Virus record (IMG/VR): IMGVR_UViG_3300042914_005431
Location: 1-31,714 of that record
Strand: one strand, 5' to 3'
Length of the DNA stretch: 31,714 nucleotides
Source: a virus
The translations under genes and the position numbers were made by a program. Under the pieces are notes generated by a model, which saw only the letters and a list, made by a program, of their open reading frames with translations, made no database searches and had not been told where the DNA came from. Positions within the stretch are counted from its first letter, which is position 1; each line of letters begins with the position of its first letter. Below, piece after piece: positions 1 to 6,764 of this stretch.

Positions 1-867
1 ATATTTATAATAAATTTTGTTATTTTTTGAAGAAAAACCAATTTTATTTTTTAAAATTGTATTTTTTCCAGCTGGCGTTTTTGTATTATTCCAAATAAAA
101 GTTTTTGGCATTTCAAAGTAATTAAACTGATTTAATGAACCGCCATCTATAGAAAAATAAATATAATTTCCTAAATTCGTTGCACTTAAAGTGAATGGAA
201 ATGGAGAATTAACGCCGCCTTCAGATTCATCAAATGCGCCAGAATCTAACTCTACAACCATCCTAGGAATTTCAACAATTGTTAAAAATAGACGCTCTTC
301 TGAAGAAGGTGCAGAATTAAACGCCCTCTCAACAGTTGAAATTAAATCAAATTTTTCACTTGTTTGTTTTACAAATTGATATAACGAAATGTCTGGGTGA
401 TATGAACGTATGTTTACTCCATTTGGAAATCTATCGTCTCCAATTGCTTTGAAATTCTGATCAGTAATTCCCTTGTAAAGGAAAGAATTATTAGGGATTA
501 TTTTAATATTATTTGCATCATCCGTTGCCCACAATTCTTTTATTTTTTCTTTAATTGTAGAAATAGATATTTTTTCAGTATTTATTTTTGATGTTTCTTT
601 GACTGCAACATCATTTAAATAAATGCCTTCAAAAATATTTTCATCGTATACTTTATTTCCATCTTTATTTACTAATCCTTCGATTGGTCCATCTGAAATA
701 AGATCAATCATTTCTGCATAAGAAAACGAAGTGATTTGATTTGTATCGCCAAGCAGTGGAGGGGTTAATACTGCAGGATATAAGGTAATTATTGGTGGCG
801 GCGGAGCTTTTGGTCCTCCGCCAGCGCCAAATATTGTTAATTTTCTTTTTTGTAAAAAATGTTTCAT
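1..867 (-). CDS. J: Tail tip / host-specificity protein J, N-terminal part (runs off window)
   Basis: Open frame of 289 codons without a stop to the left edge, so only the N-terminus is seen. It begins MKHFLQKRKLTIFGAGGG, then a proline-rich stretch (KAPPPP), then AEMIDLISDGPIEGLV, which is the conserved opening of lambda gpJ-type central tail fibre/tip proteins. It is last in the leftward order L-K-I-I-J, the lambda tail-tip order. The start ATG overlaps the stop of the upstream I gene (TAATG). J proteins bind the host receptor and contact gpI and gpL in the tip. Family call is confident from motif plus synteny; receptor and C-terminal domains lie outside the window. Confidence 0.88.
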   Translation of the reverse strand, partial: MKHFLQKRKLTIFGAGGGPKAPPPPIITLYPAVLTPPLLGDTNQITSFSYAEMIDLISDGPIEGLVNKDGNKVYDENIFEGIYLNDVAVKETSKINTEKISISTIKEKIKELWATDDANNIKIIPNNSFLYKGITDQNFKAIGDDRFPNGVNIRSYHPDISLYQFVKQTSEKFDLISTVERAFNSAPSSEERLFLTIVEIPRMVVELDSGAFDESEGGVNSPFPFTLSATNLGNYIYFSIDGGSLNQFNYFEMPKTFIWNNTKTPAGKNTILKNKIGFSSKNNKIYYKY

Positions 868-1562
868 TACGCTATTGAATTTGGAAAAATTAATGATGAC
901 GAATCAATATTAAATTGATTGACAAAAACTTCATTTGTTGGATAATTTTTCACTGTATTCCAAATGACTTTTGAGCTTACTTTTGTTTTTCCGTAACCAA
1001 AAGGAATGCTAGAACCTTGACTCGTGGAATTGATTGGATTAGAGAACACGTAACTTCTTTGTGCGCTTTCTATGCTAGCGTCAGATCCGCCAAAGGAAAT
1101 TCTTGATACTGGCGCTTGACCACTTTTTGTAAATACTCTAGCCAAAAGAGACACTCCAATTTGAATTGACGCTGATACTGCGGCATTGACCAAGACGGCT
1201 ACAATTTGTCCAGTTGTAGTCAAAACTGCTTGTCCAGCAGCATTTGTCGCCACCATTCCTATTTTTTGTGCTACCGCAGCGCCAATAGTACCTTCGGTTC
1301 CACCTGATCCGCAAATCATAGGTATAATATAAATATTATTAATTTTTCTTTTTTGTAAAAAAAGATCTTTTGAAGACACTATTTCTGAATCAGCAATTAT
1401 TTGATAATCAATTCCTAAATTGTGCAAATAATTAATTTTTTTAAAAAAATTTTTTTTATTTACATCTATGGCTTTAAGCGCTAAATAACAATTATTAACT
1501 TTAAATTTAAAAAAATCTCCAAATTCTTTAGCAAGAATTCCATATAAATATACATTAACCAT
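867..1562 (-). CDS. I: Tail assembly protein I, copy 1 (adjacent to J)
   Basis: 231 aa protein of the lambda gpI tail-tip assembly family. N-terminal about 85 residues (MVNVYLYGILAKEFG...) look like the compact beta-grasp-type domain of gpI; the middle is an Ala/Gly-rich hydrophobic stretch; the C-terminal part has RSYVF...SQGSSIPFGYGKTKV, the usual gpI ending around a YG motif. I chose the internal ATG at 1562 because it gives an 8-base ATGGTTAA overlap with the upstream gene, the junction type used repeatedly here; a longer frame to 1631 would add 23 Lys-rich residues without similarity. It is clearly paralogous to the next gene (1555-2256): same start motif, same order of segments, same C-terminal motif. 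Confidence 0.85.
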   Translation of the reverse strand: MVNVYLYGILAKEFGDFFKFKVNNCYLALKAIDVNKKNFFKKINYLHNLGIDYQIIADSEIVSSKDLFLQKRKINNIYIIPMICGSGGTEGTIGAAVAQKIGMVATNAAGQAVLTTTGQIVAVLVNAAVSASIQIGVSLLARVFTKSGQAPVSRISFGGSDASIESAQRSYVFSNPINSTSQGSSIPFGYGKTKVSSKVIWNTVKNYPTNEVFVNQFNIDSSSLIFPNSIA

Positions 1563-2256
1563 AAATGTAATTTTCGTTTGTAAATGAAGTTTCTTTTTCA
1601 AAAAAAGAATTTGTTTCAAAATTCCTAACATTGGTAGAAATTAAAAGAGATCCCACTTTCACTTTTCCGTATCCAAGGGTTACCAAGTTGCCCTGCTTGC
1701 TTAAATTTGCGAAAGAATCAAAAACATAACTTCTTCCTTTTATTTCTATTGCTGCGGAACCTCCTCCAGCAGATAGCCTTCTAGTTATATTATTATATTT
1801 TTCAGCTTTTTGTTCAGCTTCTAGGACAGATCCATACGCTTGTATTGCTGTCCCTATCGCTTGCAAAACAAAACCTGCACCAGGCACAAATATATTTAAG
1901 ATCATTCCTGCAACTTGAAACATAATACCTATAATTTTCCAAAACAAAGGTGATTTATACAAACCTGTTGCCCAAATTATCGCTCCACCAATTGCTCCAA
2001 ACATTAAAAACCCCAAAATAATTCCAAAATTTCTACCCGCACCAATCAAACTTGGAAAGATATGAATTTCTTTGATTTCTCTTTTTGTACAAAAAGAATA
2101 AAATTGATTTTCTTTTTGTTTTTCTTTTATAAAATTTAAAAAACCTACTTTGACGGCATCTATCGCAACAAATAAAAAATTTAAATTTCCTAGATGCAAT
2201 TTAACATGACTTCCAAATTTTTTAGCCAATAATCCATGAAAAATTACAGTCGTCAT
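1555..2256 (-). CDS. Tail assembly protein I, copy 2 (tandem paralogue)
   Basis: 233 aa. Begins MTTVIFHGLLAKKFGSHVKL, matching MVNVYLYGILAKEFGDFFKF of the neighbour; contains two hydrophobic Gly/Ala segments in the middle (about residues 72-125), and ends RRLSAGGGSAAIEIKGRSYVF...GNLVTLGYGKVKVGS, the same C-terminal motif as copy 1. Most lambda-like tail modules have a single I gene between K and J, so this is a tandem duplication that has diverged strongly. Its ATG overlaps the stop of the K-type gene by 4 bases (ATGA). Likely role: chaperone or structural part of the tail tip; whether both copies enter the virion cannot be told from sequence. Confidence 0.82.
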   Translation of the reverse strand: MTTVIFHGLLAKKFGSHVKLHLGNLNFLFVAIDAVKVGFLNFIKEKQKENQFYSFCTKREIKEIHIFPSLIGAGRNFGIILGFLMFGAIGGAIIWATGLYKSPLFWKIIGIMFQVAGMILNIFVPGAGFVLQAIGTAIQAYGSVLEAEQKAEKYNNITRRLSAGGGSAAIEIKGRSYVFDSFANLSKQGNLVTLGYGKVKVGSLLISTNVRNFETNSFFEKETSFTNENYIYG

Positions 2257-2651
2257 ATTAATTCCTTTAACCTTTGTATAATATTTACATCGTAATCTTT
2301 GTATTGGGGCTCATAAATTGAAAATTTTTCAGTTATTATAGAATAAATTAAAAATGGTAAACAGCAATTTTCAGAAGTTTTCACGTCAAAATCTGAAGGA
2401 TTTTCATCTCCACATAAATGACTATGAAAAATTAATAAAGTTTCATAATCTTTAATAAAATCTAAATGATCAAAAGGATCTATTATAAAATACGAATCTG
2501 GATCTTTAGATCTGTTTTGCATTTGCTTATATATGATTTTTTCATTTTTTTTTCCCACAAATCCACATATTTCCGTTAAAAGATTCATTTCTGCGCATGT
2601 TTTTAATTCTTTCAACAAATCTTCTATTGTTTCAAATTCTTTTTTATTCAT
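2253..2651 (-). CDS. JAMM/MPN peptidase-like tail assembly protein (lambda K N-terminal domain type)
   Basis: 132 aa. Carries a complete JAMM zinc motif: E27, then H76-S-H78, seven residues, S86-x-x-D89 (HSHLCGDENPSDFD). Lambda gpK has a JAMM domain followed by an NlpC/P60 cysteine peptidase domain; this protein stops after the JAMM domain, so the NlpC/P60 half is missing, as in several other phage groups. Placement between L and I is the K position. Start chosen at 2651 because it makes an 8-base ATGAATAA overlap with the end of the L gene; an in-frame extension to 2684 lies wholly inside L. Likely role: tail-tip maturation or cell-wall/protein processing during assembly or entry. Confidence 0.85.
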   Translation of the reverse strand: MNKKEFETIEDLLKELKTCAEMNLLTEICGFVGKKNEKIIYKQMQNRSKDPDSYFIIDPFDHLDFIKDYETLLIFHSHLCGDENPSDFDVKTSENCCLPFLIYSIITEKFSIYEPQYKDYDVNIIQRLKELI

Positions 2652-3690
2652 ATCTAAATCTATCAGTTCCAGGGAATCCGCCAAACGGCAAATTTTTATT
2701 CACTGCATCAGAATCATTGTAAGCCGTATAAGTTCCTCCGTCATCTGGTAAATCAAAAGAATAATTTGAATCAGAAAATCTTTTTTTGCAAGCTTGGATG
2801 GTTTTTGAGCACCCGTCTTTTTCCCAAAGATTCGAATCTTTTTTTAATCCAGGTCTGTTTCCATTAACTGAAGAATGTTCTTGCAAACAAACATACCACG
2901 TTCTACTAGGGTCTTTAAAACCATTTAAATCTTTATTTTCCATGTAAACAATATCTCCTTTAAGATAAGTGAGATTTTCTTTCCATTTATATGCACTTAA
3001 AACTTCACTAAAACTACCTCCAATAAATTTTCCAGCAACGTCTTTAATGTGCTTAGTGGGCAAAACAGAAAAATTTTTATCATCTTCTTTGCAAATTAAA
3101 TCTCCTTGATAATTGCAACCGATTCCCCTATACTGCCAATAGCAATACCTTCCATAAATTGCTCTCGCTGCAACTTGAACACTTTCTAAATCAAATGGAG
3201 TAATTAATTCAAATTGAACTAAATGTTTATTTTCAATTAATTTCTGAGATACGTGATATTTTTCTTGACTTAAATAAGCATTTGGGTCAGGCATACCAAA
3301 CGGATTTTGATTTTCGTCAAAATTAGCACTGTCTAAATTCTTTAAAAAAAGTCTATACCTTATAAATTTGCCATTCCTAAAGTCCGCAAATTCCCTTAAA
3401 ATATTAGAAATTACAAAATCTTGATTAGACACTGTAACTTTTGGTCTTGGTAATCTTCCCATTGTATTAGCTTCAAAACCTTCAACTTCAATAGCTGTCG
3501 CATAATAAGAATTATTTCTCCAAATTACGTCTTTTGTAATTCCATTTGTTCCAGAATGAAATCGGAATGGAGGAAAATCAATATCAAAATATAATTCGTA
3601 CAGTTCTACAATAGCAGAAGGCTCCGCCTCCAATAGGTCTCTACCCAAAGACCTTCTTAATTTCCTGTTTTCGTCCACATTAAAACTCAT
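2644..3690 (-). CDS. L: Minor tail protein L with inserted carbohydrate-binding-like segment
   Basis: 348 aa tail-tip protein of the lambda gpL family. The four cysteines expected to hold the iron-sulfur cluster of gpL are present: C183 and C192 (YCYWQYRGIGC), then C294 and C301 (CSKTIQACKKRF). The family ending NLPFGGFPGTDRFRYE is intact. Between the two cysteine pairs, about residues 226-292, sits a long insertion with W236, Y242-x2-GD, W265-YVC and W289, the spacing of aromatic residues seen in chitin/cellulose-binding CBM5/12 modules. First gene of the leftward operon; a TATAAT (3701-3696, minus) lies just before its ATG, with no Shine-Dalgarno, so this operon may also be nearly leaderless. 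Confidence 0.88.
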   Translation of the reverse strand: MSFNVDENRKLRRSLGRDLLEAEPSAIVELYELYFDIDFPPFRFHSGTNGITKDVIWRNNSYYATAIEVEGFEANTMGRLPRPKVTVSNQDFVISNILREFADFRNGKFIRYRLFLKNLDSANFDENQNPFGMPDPNAYLSQEKYHVSQKLIENKHLVQFELITPFDLESVQVAARAIYGRYCYWQYRGIGCNYQGDLICKEDDKNFSVLPTKHIKDVAGKFIGGSFSEVLSAYKWKENLTYLKGDIVYMENKDLNGFKDPSRTWYVCLQEHSSVNGNRPGLKKDSNLWEKDGCSKTIQACKKRFSDSNYSFDLPDDGGTYTAYNDSDAVNKNLPFGGFPGTDRFRYE

Positions 3691-3708
3691 ATTTTATTAT
3701 AATTGCGA

Positions 3709-3736
3709 TTGACTTTTAATCTAAAAAGATTACATT
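3709..3736 (+). promoter_or_regulatory. Sigma70-like promoter, predicted leaderless (nuclease gene)
   Basis: TTGACT (3709-3714), 16-base spacer, TACATT (3731-3736). The expected transcription start, 7 bases after the -10, is the A of the ATG at 3743. It overlaps the promoter region of the leftward tail operon (minus-strand TATAAT at 3701-3696), so the 52-base gap 3691-3742 serves as a divergent promoter. Confidence 0.65.
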
Positions 3737-3742
3737 TGATAT

Positions 3743-4255
3743 ATGACTTATAGAAATAAGTTCGATTACAGCGGTCAAAACCAAAGAGACGGAGAGTTTG
3801 CGGAAAAAACTTTTAAAAATTTAGCCGAATCTAGAGGCTTCTTAGTAAAAGATGCAACAAAAAAACAACAATTGTCACATATTGACCTCTTGGTAGAGGA
3901 CAAAGACAAAAAAATTTATACTTTTGATATTAAAGCAAGAAAAAAAATTAATAGGGCAGATTTTGCCGCAAAAGATGATTTAATTTGGGTCGAATTTAAA
4001 AATGTGGCTGGATCAAATGGTTGGCTCTATGGTGCTGCAGATTACATCGCATTTGAAAGAGAGTCTGATTTTCTTATCATAAATAGAGCAAATCTTGTTA
4101 CTTTATGCGAAAGAGTAGTACAAAATAAAAAAGTTTATTCCGCTAAAGACGCTCTTTATGCAAAATACACTAGAGTGGGAAGAAAAGATGAAATTTCCCT
4201 TATTAAAATGGAAGATATCTGTAATAGTATGAAAACATACATATGGACAAAATGA
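3743..4255 (+). CDS. PD-(D/E)XK nuclease-like protein (Holliday-junction-resolvase-like)
   Basis: 170 aa. An N-terminal GEFAEKTFKNLAESRGF helix (E18) is followed by HIDLLVEDKDKKIYTFDIKARK, giving D48, then D62-I-K64, the catalytic core of PD-(D/E)XK nucleases; WVEFKN and GWLYGAADYIAFE follow, as in phage resolvase/endonuclease-like proteins. It would cleave DNA with a divalent metal, perhaps at branched intermediates or in host DNA breakdown. First gene of the rightward run, driven by the promoter at 3709, with no ribosome-binding site upstream. Exact substrate is not visible; the fold call is motif based. Confidence 0.65.
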   Translation: MTYRNKFDYSGQNQRDGEFAEKTFKNLAESRGFLVKDATKKQQLSHIDLLVEDKDKKIYTFDIKARKKINRADFAAKDDLIWVEFKNVAGSNGWLYGAADYIAFERESDFLIINRANLVTLCERVVQNKKVYSAKDALYAKYTRVGRKDEISLIKMEDICNSMKTYIWTK

Positions 4256-4500
4256 GAGTATCTATAAAAATCATCGGAGCAAATAACATTTTTGGAGAAT
4301 ATTTAGATCAAGAATACGTCAATGTTTTAATGGAGGCGGCTGCAGGAGCTTTTATCTTTAAGATAAAAGAAAATGAAGAAATTTTTATGAATATGAATCC
4401 CAAAGTAAAATGCACGGAAAAAGGAATTTTGCTGGAGGGATACTGTATAATTGGTAATTCTCTTGGAAATTTGTCTATTTTAATAACTAAATTATCATGA
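4252..4500 (+). CDS. Hypothetical protein, 82 aa
   Basis: Not recognised. Short beta-rich sequence (MRVSIKIIGANNIFGEYLDQ...), mildly acidic, no membrane segment, no cysteine motif. The start at 4252 is preferred because it gives the ATGA overlap with the preceding stop; an in-frame ATG at 4243 would add three residues. Its own stop overlaps the GMP reductase start by 4 bases, so it is translationally coupled on both sides. Confidence 0.6.
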   Translation: MRVSIKIIGANNIFGEYLDQEYVNVLMEAAAGAFIFKIKENEEIFMNMNPKVKCTEKGILLEGYCIIGNSLGNLSILITKLS

Positions 4501-5492
4501 AGCTCGCCCTATCTTATAAAGATGTAGTTCTAGTTCCAAATTACTCTGAAGTTGTTTCGAGAGATCGGCTTTCGACAAAAATTAAATTGCCGCTGTCTAG
4601 TCCATATTCTAATTGGATTTTTGATAATCCAATTCTTCCGTCGAATATGGCTTGCACCATTTCTTTTGAAAAGGCTGAAGAATTAGCGAAAGCTGGATAT
4701 TTTTATATTCTTCATAGATTTTATGAATACGAAGATATTTTAAATTGGATTGTAAAAGTCAATAATCAATTTTTGGTAAGTATTAGTGTTGGGGTAAAAG
4801 ATAAAGACTATGAGTTCCTTGAAGACCTTGCGGACTCTGGAGCTTTTGTTCATTTTGTCACAATTGATGTTGCCCACGGTCACAATTTAAACGTCAAAAA
4901 AATTTGTAAATATTTTCATTCTTTGCCTTGGAAAATTAAACCTGTTTTAATTGTTGGAAATGTAGGATCAATAGAAGGAGCAAAAGATTTAGTTGATTGG
5001 GGCGCGGACATTATTAAGGTTGGATTATCAATGGGGTACGCTTGTACAACTTACAATACAACTGGAGTTGGAACTCCAATGTACTCCATTGTAAAAGAAA
5101 TTTCTGAAGCTATGAATAATTCAGTAATTGCAAAAAAAGTTCCAATTATTGCAGATGGGCAAATTAGAGAGGTTGGTGACGCTTGCAAAGCTTTACATGC
5201 TGGAGCTTCTTTAGTAATGGTGGGATCTTTATTTGCAAGTTGTCACGACAGTCCAGCTCCGTTTTCTGACGAAAAGAAAGATTATAAACTATTTTATGGT
5301 TCAGCTTCTGTCCAAAATAAAGGCGAAGCCAAATACGTAGAAGGAAAACAGACGGTATTATTCATTTCGGAGGATTCGATGATTGATTTAATGAAAAAAT
5401 TTGAACAAGGAATTAGATCAGCAATGTCTTATGCGGGAACAACAGATCCATATAAATTGTGTAAAATGGATTTGAGGATAAGATATGTCTAA
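4497..5492 (+). CDS. guaC: GMP reductase (IMPDH/GMPR family)
   Basis: 331 aa, the length of GuaC (about 325-350) and without the CBS pair of IMP dehydrogenase. The (beta/alpha)8 barrel motifs are present: LSYKDVVLVPNYS near the N-terminus, GNVGS at 154-158, the catalytic loop KVGLSMGYACTTYNTTGVGTP with C183 followed by T-T, IADGQIREVGDACKALHAGASLVMVGSLFA for the phosphate site, and a flap with KYVEGKQ. GMP reductase makes IMP from GMP with NADPH; IMPDH would run IMP to XMP, and the two are hard to separate by eye, but the TGVG after the catalytic Cys favours GMPR. Tight overlaps (4 and 8 bases) place it in an operon with the endolysin. Likely role: steering purine pools during infection. Confidence 0.8.
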   Translation: MKLALSYKDVVLVPNYSEVVSRDRLSTKIKLPLSSPYSNWIFDNPILPSNMACTISFEKAEELAKAGYFYILHRFYEYEDILNWIVKVNNQFLVSISVGVKDKDYEFLEDLADSGAFVHFVTIDVAHGHNLNVKKICKYFHSLPWKIKPVLIVGNVGSIEGAKDLVDWGADIIKVGLSMGYACTTYNTTGVGTPMYSIVKEISEAMNNSVIAKKVPIIADGQIREVGDACKALHAGASLVMVGSLFASCHDSPAPFSDEKKDYKLFYGSASVQNKGEAKYVEGKQTVLFISEDSMIDLMKKFEQGIRSAMSYAGTTDPYKLCKMDLRIRYV

Positions 5493-6153
5493 CGAAATTA
5501 AAAATAAAATTCAAAAAATAGTAAACGTCTTTGAAAGTGGTTCCCCAGAAGGAGATTATGGGTGTATTTCTTTATATGAAGACGGCCCAAACGGAATCAG
5601 GCAAATCACCTACGGCAAAAGCCAAACAACTGAATGGGGCAATCTTAACGCGCTTATTAATTTGTATATTAAAAATGAAGGCGCTATTGCCGAAAAATTT
5701 GAACCATATAAAGAAAAAATCGGATATCGCTCTTTTGTTTCTGACAAAGCTTTCATTGCTCTTTTAAAAGAAGCCGCAAAAGACCCCATAATGCAGAAAA
5801 CACAAGATCAATTTTTTGATATTCATTATTGGGAGCCAGCAAAAACTTGGTTCACTAAAAATGGATTTAAATTAAATTTATCTATGTTGGTAATTTACGA
5901 TTCTTTTATTCACTCTGGATCTATCTTAAAATTTCTTAGAAATAGATTTTCTGAAGTTACTCCCGCATTAGGTGGAGACGAAAAAGAATGGATTAAAGCT
6001 TACGTTAAAACAAGACACGGTTGGTTGAAAGACCACTCAAATGAAATTCTTACAAAAACAATTTACAGAACACAAAACTTCCTAGATGCAATCAAGAAAG
6101 ATGATTGGGATTTGTCGCAAGTTTTCGTAGCAAATGGCACGAAAGTCGGTTGA
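5485..6153 (+). CDS. Endolysin, GH46 chitosanase-like glycoside hydrolase
   Basis: 222 aa. VNVFESGSPEGDYGCISLYEDGPNGIRQITYGKSQT matches the start of GH46 chitosanase-like domains: E17 is the likely general acid, followed by the YGK-x-QT strand. In phages this domain takes the place of a lysozyme and cuts the peptidoglycan glycan chain. No signal peptide, so release to the periplasm would need a holin (candidates at 14994 and 15763). Overlaps GMP reductase by ATGTCTAA. The last codons overlap the -35 of the next promoter (TTGACA contains its TGA stop). Confidence 0.75.
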   Translation: MSNEIKNKIQKIVNVFESGSPEGDYGCISLYEDGPNGIRQITYGKSQTTEWGNLNALINLYIKNEGAIAEKFEPYKEKIGYRSFVSDKAFIALLKEAAKDPIMQKTQDQFFDIHYWEPAKTWFTKNGFKLNLSMLVIYDSFIHSGSILKFLRNRFSEVTPALGGDEKEWIKAYVKTRHGWLKDHSNEILTKTIYRTQNFLDAIKKDDWDLSQVFVANGTKVG

Positions 6154-6177
6154 CATTTGTCTCTTTTCTGTTAGTAT
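6150..6177 (+). promoter_or_regulatory. Sigma70-like promoter, predicted leaderless (gene 6184)
   Basis: TTGACA (6150-6155), 16-base spacer, TAGTAT (6172-6177); six bases later comes the ATG at 6184, which is the predicted +1. The -35 contains the stop codon of the endolysin gene. Likely also drives the tRNA cluster, since no other promoter is evident before 6686. Confidence 0.75.
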
Positions 6178-6183
6178 TCCCAT

Positions 6184-6450
6184 ATGCAAACATCAACTGA
6201 AATCCCCACGCTTACAGAAGCAATTAAAAACGCAAACATGGCTCAGATCGATTGTCTTTGGGCCATTCTCAAGTACAAAGAAATTGGTATTCTGAGAAAA
6301 GTAAAGTGCATGGCCGAAGTTTTTGGTCCGCAATTTGATTTGGATCAAGCACTGCGCGAATGCCCCGTTGATGATAAGGGACGAATTGTAGATTACAAGA
6401 CTCGTCATCTTATTCACGACGTACTTTTGGAATGCTCTCGTAGAAAGTAA
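6184..6450 (+). CDS. Hypothetical protein, 88 aa
   Basis: Not recognised. Helical, soluble, mixed charge (TEAIKNANMAQIDCLWAILKYKEIGILRKVKCMAEVFG...). Start fixed by the leaderless promoter geometry at 6150-6177. Codon use looks less A/T-biased than the neighbours, consistent with a well expressed early gene. The mRNA has a nested pairing GGCCA (6261-6265)/TGGCC (6311-6315) around TTCTCA (6266-6271)/TGAGAA (6293-6298). Confidence 0.7.
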   Translation: MQTSTEIPTLTEAIKNANMAQIDCLWAILKYKEIGILRKVKCMAEVFGPQFDLDQALRECPVDDKGRIVDYKTRHLIHDVLLECSRRK

Positions 6451-6452
6451 AA

Positions 6453-6680
6453 ATGGAAAAAGAACAATTTGTCCAACCCTTACAACGAGAAGTTGTAAGT
6501 TACGAAATCATCGATTCAAAAGGAGAATACGTTACTGCATATAGTGCGCATCTCTTTAAGAATACGAATGGTAGACTTGATGGTCTTCAATTGGCTAAAG
6601 ACGCTATTCGTTGTAAGCCTGATTATAAGATCGTAGAAGTTTACGAAAACGGTCATAGACAAATTATTATGGATTTTTAA
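6453..6680 (+). CDS. Hypothetical protein, 75 aa
   Basis: Not recognised. Small soluble protein with an alternating beta pattern (REVVSYEIIDSKGEYVTAYSAHLF; YKIVEVYENGHRQIIMDF). Two bases after the previous stop, so same transcript. Ends 5 bases before the first tRNA, implying that the tRNAs are processed from the same RNA. Confidence 0.68.
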   Translation: MEKEQFVQPLQREVVSYEIIDSKGEYVTAYSAHLFKNTNGRLDGLQLAKDAIRCKPDYKIVEVYENGHRQIIMDF

Positions 6681-6685
6681 TTAAA

Positions 6686-6761
6686 CGCGGGGTCGTCAAG
6701 AGGTTAAGACATCAGTCTCATAAGCTGACACGCGCGGGTTCGAATCCCGCCCCTGCAACCA
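6686..6761 (+). tRNA. tRNA-Met(CAU), initiator-like acceptor stem
   Basis: 76 bases with encoded CCA. Acceptor CGCGGGG pairs with CCCTGCA except for position 1:72, which is C-A, the mismatch diagnostic of bacterial initiator tRNA. Anticodon stem TCAGT/GCTGA with loop CTCATAA gives CAU; T-arm GCGGG-TTCGAAT-CCCGC is canonical; D-stem G10-C25, U11-A24, C12-G23. It lacks the three G-C pairs (29-31/39-41) at the base of the initiator anticodon stem and the purine11-pyrimidine24 pair, so it mixes initiator and elongator traits. CAU could also be elongator Met or lysidine-modified Ile, but C1:A72 argues for initiation. Confidence 0.9.
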
Positions 6762-6764
6762 CTC

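Noticed and set aside
191-379. Plus-strand open frame of 62 codons
   Set aside because: It is antisense to the clearly coding J gene and has no recognisable sequence.
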